A stretch of DNA of 64,000 bases from Fonsecaea monophora. Taxonomy: Eukaryota; Ascomycota; Eurotiomycetes; Chaetothyriales; Herpotrichiellaceae. Position numbers and translations under genes: made by a program. The DNA lies in assembly GCF_001642475.1 (NCBI RefSeq), contig NW_019173934.1, forward strand, positions 496,001 through 560,000, in the 5' to 3' direction. Numbering within the stretch: position 1 is the stretch's first letter; each line of letters starts with the position of its first letter. The notes beneath the pieces were generated by a model. The model saw only the letters and a list, made by a program, of their open reading frames with translations. It was not told the DNA's origin and did not search any database. Shown here in pieces: positions 41,512 to 52,394 of this stretch.

Positions 41512-42743
41512 CTAACGCATGACGACTCGCTTACTGATGTCCTGCGCACCTGCGCTATTCCCCAGCTCAGTGGCGGCAGTCCACCATTCTTGCATGTTCG
41601 TATTGAACAACAAGATCAAGTTGCAGTCAGAGGTCTGCTCGCCTCCTTGGACTGGTTAGGTTTTCTGTCAGCTCCAGTCTTCCCCATTTATGACATAGGA
41701 CGCAACTTACCAATGCCGATGACGACCGACCTTCCATCTTTCTCAGCGCAAACCATTGAGCCTGATCGTCCGTACCATGCACTCAATTCAACGCACGCCC
41801 GGTGTTCTTTCGCATAGGATAGGATTCCTATCTTCGTACCAAAGCTGACAGTCCGTCTGTTCGCTTGAAGAAATTCACTCCTGGGTGGTTTGGCATCGTT
41901 GAACTCCTGCCGAGACAGGATCAGATAAGAAGCCGATGGGTTGGAGATTGTGACTTACATAGCGTTGGCTGATCTCCGCCTTCTCGTCCTGCTGAAGTCT
42001 CGAGAAAAAATTTGCGAAATGTTCGCGTAACTGATCCATGTTGACAGCAAGGTTATAGCCGATTGACCAGAATCGCCCCGTTGAACCGGCTTTCAACTGG
42101 GCCCATTCCTCCGGGGCAACCGAAGAGATATCCTCTTTCGTGAGAACGGACAGCTGGCTGTTGTTCTCGGGCCAGCCTGTGACTCGAAAAACAGCAATGT
42201 CCCATGCTTCGTGGATGGCCCAGAGGCGGAGTGTCAAGTGACCTTTGCGACCTAGGACCTGGTCAGTGGTGCATATGTGGTTGTGACATTGCGGATGAAG
42301 ACTTACCAACTGCTTTAGACTTCCTTGCTTGTATCGCTTCGTAAATGCCATTCTGGCCATTCAAGTAGAATTCGACCTTGTTCCCTGGGAGACTCCAGTC
42401 TGTGAAATGAGCACAGGTGATGACCAGGTCTTGAGACAAGCGAAAACCGGACAGCTCTGCGGTCTGTCCTTCAAAGCCTTGCAGATGGTCATTCCCGACT
42501 CTGACCCGGACGGCTGCAAGACCAATCTCGACAAGAGATTCCAGTTTCTAACAGGGTGGGTATGTCAGTGATTGATATCGAAAGCTCGGAGAAAAGACGC
42601 ACCTCAGATCCCCCAACCTCATTCGCCACGGCCTTCCATTCCTCATTCCATTCTTCTACCGTCCCGTCATTCTCAAGGCCATGGAATTCAGACAGCTGCC
42701 CGCGCCGTGTCTGATCAAGCGTCCGGAGAATGTCGTGTAGCAT
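41512..42743 (-). CDS. Trypsin-like (S1-fold) serine protease, intracellular, five exons
   Basis: Exons on the minus strand: 42603-42743, 42307-42547, 41959-42251, 41711-41906 and 41512-41651 (introns 55, 55, 52 and 59 nt, all GT..AG with CTGAC/CTAAC-like branch points), 336 residues. A catalytic triad can be placed: His94 in LVITCAHF, Asp145 in AWDIAVF and Ser273 in YGRSGSMV, followed by VVIGIVQGGEQ, which parallels the strand after the Ser in chymotrypsin-fold enzymes. There is no signal peptide and few Cys, so an intracellular HtrA/Deg-like or fungal-specific protease is more likely than a secreted trypsin. No PDZ domain is seen. The 5' end is uncertain: a coding-looking frame (42656-43003) overlaps exon 1 in another phase. 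Oxyanion-hole integrity cannot be judged by eye. Confidence 0.75.
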
Positions 42744-44548
42744 GGTGAAGGGCGATCCTCATCCGAAACAGATGAAGCTTGCGAATCGTCCGGGCCAGTG
42801 TCGCCTGGACGGGTATGTGCAACGTAATACGCATCCATGTTGCACCAGGCGCAATGCTTCTTGCGTTGAACCGTATTTGGTGATGTCTTCGATGGACTTT
42901 GTGGTTCGTGATTGACAAAAGGGCATCCATCTTGATGGAGAGGTTGATCGGTATTTGTAGAGATGGCCGCACCAGCATCTGATGGTTGATTTGTCCCGTC
43001 CATAGCACGCAGGTTTCCTTCTATTGTGGTCCTGCCTTAGATGCCGTTGCATACAGTTTCAGCCTTGGACTGAGATTGTGGCGCGCAAGGATTTACTTGC
43101 AAACCGGGTTGTAAAAGCCGACAAAGAACGACGACAAAGGGCAGACACACGGGAGGGTACTTATACCCGACATAGCCTCTGTGATAACAAGGGCTTATCG
43201 AAGAAATCTGCAGATGTAATGTGATCCCATCGTTGCCCTGGTCCACGTTGCATTCCAAGTTTGTGTTCAGCATTCCCATGACAGAGCCACTTACGACCAC
43301 TCTGCCCATAGAAACCATCCATGTTTCAATCGGGCATAATCTCTTCTGTCACCGCCTGTAGGGCGTATTCTCTTTGTCCATGCTGCGAAAAGTCTTCAGT
43401 ACCTGCCCCTTTTTGTGGGAAAGCAAGCTGGATGTCCCGGTACGTAGGTTTGGGAATAGGTTCCCCTAGGGCGCGCTCACTGTCTCTGTTGTCTTCTTTG
43501 CATTCCTTGTATCATTCGAAGACATGCACTGCCATCTGCAAATACCCGAAGAATGAATATGGATCCCCCTCTTCCCGAGTCTCGGGTTGTCATTCTTTCT
43601 TGAGGGGGAGGCTGCTTGAAGTATGCAGGTTGCTTTTGCCACGTAGGGCCCGTGTGTGAGGGCCTCACTTGAGCCAAGGAATCCCTTGATATGCCCCTTG
43701 ACAGCACAGAATAGTGATCAGACTCCTCACGGCATGATATTTTGGCTGAGTTGCATCCCTGAATCTGTGAAATGGCGCCTCCACCGAGAAACCACTGGTT
43801 GACAATCGCCAGGTTCAAGGTGTCCGATAAATATCTCTAACAGTTCCATAGCTCAGGTGGACGAAGACAAAATGCTGCTCACGAAGCAGGAGTGCAAGGC
43901 ACACGAACAAAGCTGAGGAACTCATAGGGGAGAGAATGAATCAGGATCCCGCTCCCCAGATCTTTTCCGGAAGGCGGCGGCGGCATATCGCATACGACGG
44001 TTTTCTCGAACTTCGTAAACGACAATGTCTTAGGAGCAGAGCAATCTACTTGACGGACTAGAAATAGTTGACTATGAGATTATCGATAGCCAGCGTAGTT
44101 ACTACAGTGTAGTCAATTCTTCAACTTTTGAAACATCATCAAGACGACAATCTGGCCACTCGAGCGTCTGCTCGGCAATTCCTACGGCTAGATGGTCGTC
44201 GTCGAATTCGATTTCGTATTAGATAGTGGCTCTGCTTATCCTTGATCCTGTTACCCGTATGTCAGAGCTTGGAGAATACCAACACCGCAAGAGCCTGGAC
44301 AACAAAACCACCACCACCATAAGCGCCTGATCGTATATTCCAGGCCTGTCTGTGCACCTCTTTTCTGCTCCCACAACAATCACCCTAATGACTCCGAGGG
44401 TTATCCTCACATTCCTCGCCTACCGATGATTGCTGATCTGGCATCACCACCTACCTGCCAGCCCACCAGACCAAAACTTGACCAACATTAAAATACATTG
44501 ACCGTGACAACAACTGGTCCGGAATCGATAATCTGCATCTGTGGGACC
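42744..44548. other. Intergenic, with a possible missing first exon of the protease at its left end
   Basis: The minus-strand frame 42656-43003 (115 residues, MDGTNQPSDAGAA..., with CPFVNHEPQSPSK and HCAWCNMDAYY) looks coding and may be the real 5' end of the protease gene, but no clean splice links it. The rest (43010-44548) shows only unrelated short ORFs and an AT-richer stretch near 44040-44110. No RNA gene seen. Confidence 0.45.
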
Positions 44549-45250
44549 TTACACCTGTTCAGCGCCCCAACCAGCATCCGCGTCACGCATGTTGGATGGT
44601 GGCTCAATCGAGGGTGCAAACTCCAGCGCGCAGTAACCGACGCCAATCGCAGCAACAATGGTACCAGCAATAATTCGCAAAACGTGGCCCTCGAGAATGA
44701 TGCAACCAACGAAGATGTAGACTGCGCAATGTTAGGATCTCTAGTCGATGGGGGAGCTAGGAGGACTGACAGATGCCGCGACCGAGGAAGGAAAATAGAA
44801 AGCTGGCGTATTTGGGCAGATACGGTGGAACTTGCGGTAATAGTTCCAGCCCGGCGACAGCTGTGTATCCAGTCAGTCTTCCCAGAGCATGATATTGATG
44901 CAGTCTCTTTCATACCCAATCCAAAGATGATCACGTAGATGCCCACAATGATACTTCGACTATCGTATGTTTAGTATCCGCGCAAAACGTTGACAGAGGG
45001 CAAAACCGACAATCCAATAGGGATGAACTGGCTGATTCCTGTTGCCTTGTCAGTATGAGTGTTTGACGGCTGCACCGCTGACAAGATTGGACTCATTTCA
45101 TACCTCCCAAGACCATAATCGCTCCCACGACCAGGTTGACCAGTCGGCTACAGTCTGTAATTAGCACGAGAGCGTAAAACCCTACCAGCAGTGCGCACGG
45201 CATAAACCCGCTGTAAATTGGAAAACGTACAATATGTTGGAGAAGTCCAT
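44549..45250 (-). CDS. tvp15: Tvp15 Golgi membrane protein (COPI-associated family)
   Basis: Six exons on the minus strand: 45231-45250, 45104-45147, 45011-45038, 44916-44959, 44771-44860 and 44549-44721 (introns 83, 65, 51, 55 and 49 nt), 132 residues. The first splice acceptor (CTGTAG) restores MDFSNIFRLVNLVVGAIMVLGGIS; later joins give PIGFRSIIVGIYVIIFGLAVAGLEL and FLGRGIFYIFVGCIILEGHVLR. Four hydrophobic helices and the C-terminal EPPSNMRDADAGWGAEQV match the fungal Tvp15 family. Known: Tvp15 is an integral membrane protein of late-Golgi (Tlg2) vesicles with an unclear transport role. Two donors are unusual (GTCGGT, GTCAGT). No continuous ORF longer than one exon exists, so gene finders could miss it; confidence rests on the family match across all five joins. 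Confidence 0.92.
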
Positions 45251-45923
45251 GATGATGGCCCAGGCGCAGCTTGCACAGGGCTCGAGCGTGAGAGTCTTAG
45301 GGAGGCTGAGGTGGTGAAGGGATGGCTCTCCCGAGTAGTCTGTAGCCTGTTGCGAGGGTTGTAACAAGAAGTAGTGAATAAACTTAGCAGAATCTAACTG
45401 CGCACCGCAGGCCACAACAACAAAGGGGAAGCTGCCGAGCTGCTTTGGAGGACAGAGTAACAGGTGGAAGCTCGTAACCCACACGTATGCCAAGAGCCCG
45501 TCAACCTCTGCCGAAATCCTTCCTCAGGGTCCGTAATCAAACATGATCCTCAACGGAGCTTTGGGTACGACAGGAGCCTGAACTCGATTTGTTTGTTCAA
45601 GTGGCTCACATTGCCCGCTTATTACGCGGAAATTTGAAAGACTGGTAGCCATCATCCAAAGGGCTGCTTTCCTCTACTTCATGCCCTTGAGCGATGATTG
45701 TTTCTACTAAACTTAGTCCATAGTTCTCATCAATCATTTGGGATCTTAACCACGGTCTGATCTCTAAAAAGGGCCCATTCCCTGACCGAAATTCTTGTAA
45801 TGTGCCATGTGCCGCCGACGCTATGCTATGCTGGGGTATCAAAACAGGCCAACCCGTGCTATGCAGAACAACCTCACCAAGACTGTTGGACAAGTGACCT
45901 CAACCTGTACTCCCGTACAATTC
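45251..45923. other. Intergenic: tvp15 promoter, OTU gene 3' flank
   Basis: No gene recognised; the frame at 45606-45893 (-) has no motif. Confidence 0.5.
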
Positions 45924-47217
45924 CTATGCTCGCAATGTTGGTTTAGGCCTCTCGGCAACCGACATCAATCTTGAGCTGGACGACTCGGAGGCAGTTACTG
46001 CTTTGTTGGTGACGAGACTGAATGAGATGCGAGGCTGACTCTTCGGCGGTGGCTTCGCAGGGTCGGCAACAATTTCAGGGCCAGTGCCTTCCTCCGTAGC
46101 AAGAGGCTTGGCCTTGATCGTGGAATTGATATTCTCTTGAGCCGGCATGTCCGCGGATGGTTCCGTGTCTTGCGTGCTTGGTGGTGTATCCGCACTGGGC
46201 GAGTCATTTGGCATTGACGGAGAGAGTTCATTGTCTGGGTCACAGACCACAATAGCCATATCTGCACGTCTTCTGGTGCTTTTCCGTCTATCTGCCCTTT
46301 TGCTGGCACGAACAGGCTCTCCGTCCTCATCCAATGATCTCTTGGAGCTCGAGCTGCGTTGAGATGAGGTTACAGACGGACTTCGTGCGCGGTATTTCTC
46401 ACTGAGCTGGTCCACATTGTTCTCCGTGTCTCTCTTGCTCTTTTGCAGAAAGTCCTGGATGAACTCAGATGATAGTTCCGCCTTGCCGCTCCGGATCGCT
46501 CTGGTACTGAGGAGGAGATGTGGCGATGGCGAGCTAACAGTGGCGTTGCGAGACGTGTCTTGGGGTTTGAGAAGAGGGCTGTTCTTGTGCCGTGGAGTGG
46601 AACCATCCCTGCTTCGAGCTGAGTCGTAGTGTGCTCGCGTGACCTCATCTCCGCCATAGCAGATGTGGAGTGGTGGCACAGAAGCGGGATCTCCTCGGTG
46701 CTCGTTCGTGTAGAGAATCGAATCTCTGTCGAAATTCTGGATACGTGGGAGATGCACTGTGACATCCTGGTCGAAGACCTGACAAAAGGCTACCAGCTCA
46801 GGCTCTCCGCCGTAAGTCCCGCTGCGTGACATGAGAGACAAGTATTCCTCGAACGCGTCTTCTGGCTCCTGGCGAGAGGCCAATGTGGCAGAACGGAGAG
46901 TCCTTCGTTGTTGCACGTCATCTTTATGGACATATTGTTCGAAAAGCGGACGATAGGTTCGCATGTGGTCAATGATACTTGCACGTATCTCGGGGTGTTT
47001 TGCGGGAGTCCCGTAGAGTTGGTCGGAGAGAGATGCAAACAGACAATTGCCTGGGATCGAGTCAGATTGAAATAGGCAATGAGATAAGGGGAGAGAGCGA
47101 TGCTATACCGTCGCCTGCTATCTGCTTCTGGTACATGCCCATCTTGGCCAGGCCGGGCCATACAGCCTTGGGCTTTCGAACCATGCTGGGAAGCTGTGTG
47201 AATGCATGGTCAGCCAT
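45924..47217 (-). CDS. OTU-domain cysteine protease (putative deubiquitinase)
   Basis: Two exons on the minus strand: 47109-47217 and 45924-47050 with a 58-nt intron (donor GTATAG, CTGAC branch point, CCCAG acceptor), 411 residues. The join creates the catalytic motif IAGDGNCLFASLSDQLYG, with Asp36 and nucleophile Cys39. The catalytic His177 lies in HICYGGDEVTRAHYDSAR, the usual HYDS motif. The OTU domain thus covers residues 25-185; spacing is normal. The C-terminal 220 residues are Ser/Arg/Pro-rich and disordered with basic clusters (RASKRADRRKSTRRR) that could act as nuclear signals. Known OTU enzymes cleave ubiquitin chains; this resembles the OTUD3/OTUD6-like arrangement with an N-terminal catalytic domain, but chain specificity is unknown. 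Confidence 0.92.
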
Positions 47218-48104
47218 GATCGAGCCCGATCCATTGACCCAAGCATTTGGAAGAGGTGAAAGAGAGGAGAAATAGGTGGTGGATGATCACAACGACATGA
47301 CAAGGGGCCTGCAAAATGAGGCAGAGTTGAAATCGACAAAGTGGTCGCCTGCTAGGGGTTTCCTGATGATTGCTGAGACCACGTCAAACAGCAGTAACTA
47401 GGGGGATAAAGGCGGTCTTGCCCAATTGCCCACAGGATGCCGCTTAGGCTTTGGGGAGAGGGGGGGCCACGCTGGACACAGTCAAGCAGTGCAACTCAAA
47501 ACATGGCCTGCTTGTTTTGGCTGCGGCTTACCTTCTGAAATGAGTGAACTGGCAAAGGCCGCCGCCTAAGCTGCCCAAGCGGGTAAAAGGGCGCCCGTCT
47601 CCGGCGGTTGAAGGAGGGGCTGCGAGGGCTAGGCAAGGAGGTTGACGGACACTAACTGATAAGGCCTGGTTATCGTGGTTTGACAAGTGACAGAACTTGT
47701 ACCTGAGGAAGTGGTGGGGGTGTGTGTGGGTGTCAAGGTGCAAGCAAAACTCTTGTGAAGCTGCGTTCTCCGTATGTTTTTCCTGCGTCTAAAGGTGCGG
47801 ACGCCCTGTGAGTACACTAGGAGTAGTTCTCTGCTGTCTTTTTTCAGAAGATGAGTGAGAGATGGCACTGTCTTAAAAGAGAAGGCTGAGGTCCAGGACT
47901 CGGAAAATCTTCTTCGACTTGGGCGGTCCTCATCCATCATATTGTTTACCTTATCCTCGCAGCTACACCAGTGCGGCAGAAACTGACCTATTCAGAATTC
48001 ATCCTATTGACTGGGCTCCCAAACAATAGGATCCGAACTACTGGGCCCTTCTGCCTGTCTTTGCATTCCTAGATCCAATTCACTCACGGCTCTGACCAGT
48101 CACA
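47218..48104. promoter_or_regulatory. Divergent promoter between OTU protease and D-amino-acid oxidase
   Basis: 887 bp without a supported gene. The left part continues the OTU reading frame without an ATG closer to conserved sequence. No recognised binding motif. Confidence 0.45.
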
Positions 48105-49550
48105 ATGAGTGACAAAAACATTGTCGTCGTAGGGTAGGCACAGGTGACTCAACCATCTCACTATGAGCGCAGCCTAACACACATGCAGAGCGGGTGTTGC
48201 TGGCCTGACCACAGCCTTCCTATTGTCCAAAAATCCACGATACAAGGTCACAATTGCTGCAAAGCATATGCCTGGGGACTACGACATCGAATATGCCTCG
48301 CCCTGGGCAGGCGCAAATTATATGCCGTGAGTCGAAACCTTATCTCCTTACAGAATGTCACACTCTCGCTGAAACACGAAATAACAGGGTATCAGCAAAG
48401 GGGACGCCGGCAGAAGAGTGGGATAGGAATACCTGGCAGCCACTTTTTGACTTGGCAAAGAACCATCCCGAGGCAGGCGTTCACTTCCAGAGAACAGAGA
48501 TCTATAACCGGAAAAAGGACGTCTCCTCAGCCACGGCTGCGTGGTTTGCTGACCTGGTCAAGCCTGACCCATGGTTCAGCACTCTTTTCGACGATGTGAG
48601 TCGCTTTATCCGATGCAATCCCTCTTACCTCGACTGAGATGCTCACTCCCGGCTTTATCAGTTTCGCGAAATCCCAAAGTCGGAGCTTCAGCCGGGGATA
48701 GACAACGCCACGTGCTTCACGTCAGTCTGTATTAACACCGCAATATACCTGCCATGGCTCGTATCCCAATGTCTGAAGAATGGGGCTGTTGTCAAGCGAG
48801 CTGTGTTTAAACACATTGTCGAGGCGGCCGCCCCTGGCATCCATCACTCAGGACGCCCGGCCGATCTTGTTGTCAACTGTACTGGACTTTCTGCGGCCAA
48901 ACTCGGTGGTGTTGAAGACAAGACGGTTGTTCCTGCGCGAGGCCAGATTGTTGTGGTCAGGAACTCAGCGCCCGCAATGTATGGAACGTCCGGAACCGAT
49001 GACGGCCCAGATGAAGCCTGCTATATCATGACTCGGGCAGCTGGTGGCGGGACTATTTTGGGTGGTTGTTATCAAAAAGGAAACTGGGAGTCACAGCCCG
49101 ATCCGAATCTCGCAATCAGGATCATGAAACGATGCGTCGCCATCTGCCCCGAGTTGACTGGAGGCAAGGGCATTGAGCACCTCGACATAATCCGACATGG
49201 CGTCGGTCTGAGACCCGTGCGGGAAGGAGGAACAAGAATTGAAAAGGAGAAAATCAACGGTGTTTGGACAGTTCACAACTACGGTGCAGGCGGTAAGTGA
49301 TAGTGACGTCCCGTTCCCTTATGTTTTGCCCTACCTCGAGCTAGAAGCCGGTCTCTTTAACATGAACATTCCCTACCCATCTCCATAACATGGCTGGGTT
49401 CGTTCTGTTCCGCTCCAGCTCCCCGACGCAGGGCCATGTCGCGTTTGTTGCTGACGCTATACAGGCGCTGGGTATCAGTCGTCGTATGGTTGCTCCAAAG
49501 CAGCTGTGAAATTGGTGGACGAAGTTTTCGAGAATAAGGCCAGACTATGA
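48105..49550 (+). CDS. D-amino-acid oxidase (FAD, peroxisomal)
   Basis: Five exons: 48105-48133, 48189-48326, 48388-48595, 48662-49292 and 49465-49550 (introns 55, 61, 66 and 172 nt), 363 residues. The first join builds the FAD-binding IVVVGAGVAGLTTAFLL. Further family motifs: YDIEYASPWAGANY, DLVVNCTGLSAAKLGG, ARGQIVVVRN, and across the last intron HNYGAGGAGYQSSYGCS. HGVGLRPVREGG carries the conserved Arg for the substrate carboxylate. The C-terminal tripeptide ARL fits the [SA][KR]L peroxisomal signal. The enzyme oxidises D-amino acids to 2-oxo acids, ammonia and H2O2. The family also includes D-aspartate oxidases; sequence by eye does not separate them, though DAAO is more common in fungi. 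Confidence 0.93.
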
Positions 49551-52394
49551 GAGTCGACTATTGGGAGAGAAGTGCGAGGTAGTGAAAGTAAGATTACGAG
49601 TAGGCCACAACGACGTCGCTCATCTCGGTACCATCTCCCGGAGTTTCGATCTATCAGCATATGTGCGATCCCGAAAAGTCATACTATTCATTATCTGGAG
49701 ATTGATTGATCAAACCTAAATGCATAAACACCAACTGTCTTTGGGCCATGAGCACGAGCACTTTCTCTGGGTGAAACTGCGACATACGGTTGGAAACCCG
49801 TTTCTGCACGCAGCATTGCTGTGACCTGACAGCAGGGATACCAAGGACCTCGTACGCGTACCTTAACTCGCCGATCGAAAGATTGCCGACAAGGACAGAC
49901 ACAAGGTCGGCGCCACTGGCGGCTGAAAATGCTCCGGTGGTGAGGCGCCACACCCGCTAGTTACACACATAGCTTCGAGTTTTTGTTCGAGGTGCAGGAC
50001 AAATGGCGTCCCCCGTGGCCCCCAAACCGGATTCTAACTCCTGGCCCGGCCCCTCTATTGCTTCCTCGTTCTCGCTGTTTTTGCGGCCTCGTTCGAATAT
50101 CATGCATCAATACTCTATGGCTCTAAGGCGCCGAATGCGGGCGCCGTGCATGTAAGGCCCGGCAAGAAGGGCGGTTGATAGCGATTACTGGTCAGGATAT
50201 CCGAAATAGATCATCCGCTGTGTCGAGAAGCAGGCAGAGTTGTCGAGTCTGAGACATGCGCTTGGAAAGGAAGCGATCAGATGCAGGAACCGGCCACGCA
50301 CGCCGCATCCATGAACCGGCTACCAGCTAGAACTAGTCAGCTAGGCAGGGATTGGAGGTCCATTCGACCTGGAAGAGAGACTTGGCTCGGGTACCTGGAC
50401 GGTCTTGTCAAGCTATCAAAGTCCGTTGCAGGTGGCTTAGGGACGCAAAGCAGGGAATATACGGAATAGATGCCAACCACCCCTGGTAGACGTCATCGAC
50501 GTAGCAAACAAGAATCAACGTGTGTTTTGGCCTTGCAAGCTGGCAGACAACCATTCGCACAGGTTGAGAGGAACAACTGGGACGGATGCATGATTCTTCA
50601 CGCCTTTGGAGAGTTACCACGGGTGTAGTGCGATGGTAGGTTTGTTGTGCTGAGGCTCTTGATTTGTCCGCTTTGGCTTCCTCTTGCCCCGCGCTCCCAC
50701 AACAGTCTCGGGGGCTTTTTTTCTCGCTGCACGGACACGCTGACAGGAATAACTGCTGTGACTCGTGGCATTGCATTGTACACTCCCGGGCGACGGTTGT
50801 ACCTGTGCCTTAACGTCTGCCGTGTTCCTTGCATGTCAGCAAGACGTTCCCTGACCTCCTGTCGGCTTCCCGTTGCGTACACCCTGGCCATGGGGAATTG
50901 GAACGTCGTATCCTGGCTGAAGGGATTAACCATGGCTGCCAAAAAGGACCAATCTAGCTTACGAGCGCCGACTATGAAAGAATGAAGGAGAGAGCAGTAA
51001 AACTTTGGTCCTGGCATCAAGTCAGCTTCAATCAAAGCTGTACGAGTAAGAAGAGGGAGATGAATTCAATGAGCAAGAGCCTTTGAGCCCTCGCACTGGT
51101 CGGCACAGGCGGCCACGAATGATTGGAGTAATATCCCCCGGATCATGGTGGTTGACCAATGCGAGGTGCCAGATCTGTTGTGATTCCGCTTCATGCAGAT
51201 GAGGTTGATCTCTGATGGAGCACCTTGAAATAACAATAGCTGTGATGCAAATGACCTACTTTCCCACGCGTGATCTGCATCGACTTTCAACGGATCACTT
51301 AATAGTGAAAGACTAGTTTCGTACGGGTAGAGGATCATCACTGGCTCCAGTGCCCGGTCTTTTCGAGTAGGTAGTGGCAGGTGACGGAGGAGGTTTCGAG
51401 AGAGGCGCATGTTGGTAGGTAGGCGTGGTAGGGCAGTTAGGTGGCTGCAATACCCCTCCCCGGGGGCTCTCGGGTGCCTCCCTGAAACGGTGCGGCTGTT
51501 GGCTGAAGGATGGATGGGCTTATTGTGGGCTTCAGTTCTGCCATGGCCCTCGGGCGCCACGGGCACCATGGGCATCAATGTGCCCCACTCCAGCCCGCAT
51601 CGATCGCCTAACAGTTCTCAGTAGCACGTCGACCAAACACGCCTCAGGGCTGCCCCGTCTGCAAGACTAAATACTCGTAGTCCGTAGCTTAACCTGCCAA
51701 CAGACTTGCTCTTCGCCTCCAGTTGTTTTTCTTTTTAGCACCTGCATGCCTCTAAGGAGGTCGGTCCCCTACTGTGTACTGCTGCCGCGCCCGCCACTCG
51801 CTCATTGTTCGACATCATCGTCACCATTCGTCACTGGCACTTCTGCACTGCTTTGATCCATTCGCCATCCGCCAGACCAGCAAAGCACCTGCGTCCCAGT
51901 TGCCTCGCTTCGTTCCTCTACCACGTTTTTCCACCATTGTTCAGGTCACGCTCATTCCAAAGCTGCCCGGCACAGAGCGCTCTCTATTGTTGTTCTACGA
52001 ATCATCACCCGCTCTATCTCAAACACCCATTTCACCCTTCAGTACTCGCCTTTCCATAAATTAATTATCAATCAACCTGTCTCGACGTACCGATCATCTA
52101 TCCGATTGTCCTTCTCGTCAAGGACAAAAGAGCATTGCGACCGCGACTGCGTGGCGTTGCCGCCCCTATGACAACCGAGTTTGAAATAACATCACCTTTT
52201 CGAAACCGCCTGTGCCACGGCTGGTCGAACAGCCCTGACTCCTTACTCCTACATTGAAATCCCTGTCGTGCGCCAGTCGGGTCGTCGTTGATGTCTCTAC
52301 TCAGGGTTTGCGAACCTCCACCTCGACTCAGCTCTGTCCCTTGACCAAACTCCTCCCCCTTCCAGTCCTCTGATCTGGTTCCGCTGGGCTCAGC
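49551..52394. other. 2.8-kb intergenic with CT-rich leader at the right end
   Basis: No gene supported. ORFs at 49684-49953, 50598-51035 and 51066-51578 (all -) have no motifs or splice partners. From about 51720 to 52390 the + strand is pyrimidine-rich, consistent with a long leader of the following gene. Confidence 0.45.

Noticed and set aside
49684..49953. 89-codon minus-strand ORF (LVSVLVGNLSIGELRYAYEVLG) that looks somewhat protein-like
   Set aside because: No upstream exon or family match found. Could be a remnant, but not supportable as a gene.
50598..51035. 145-codon minus-strand ORF between D-amino-acid oxidase and the large basic protein
   Set aside because: No family resemblance, no supporting splice sites, and a competing plus-strand frame overlaps it.
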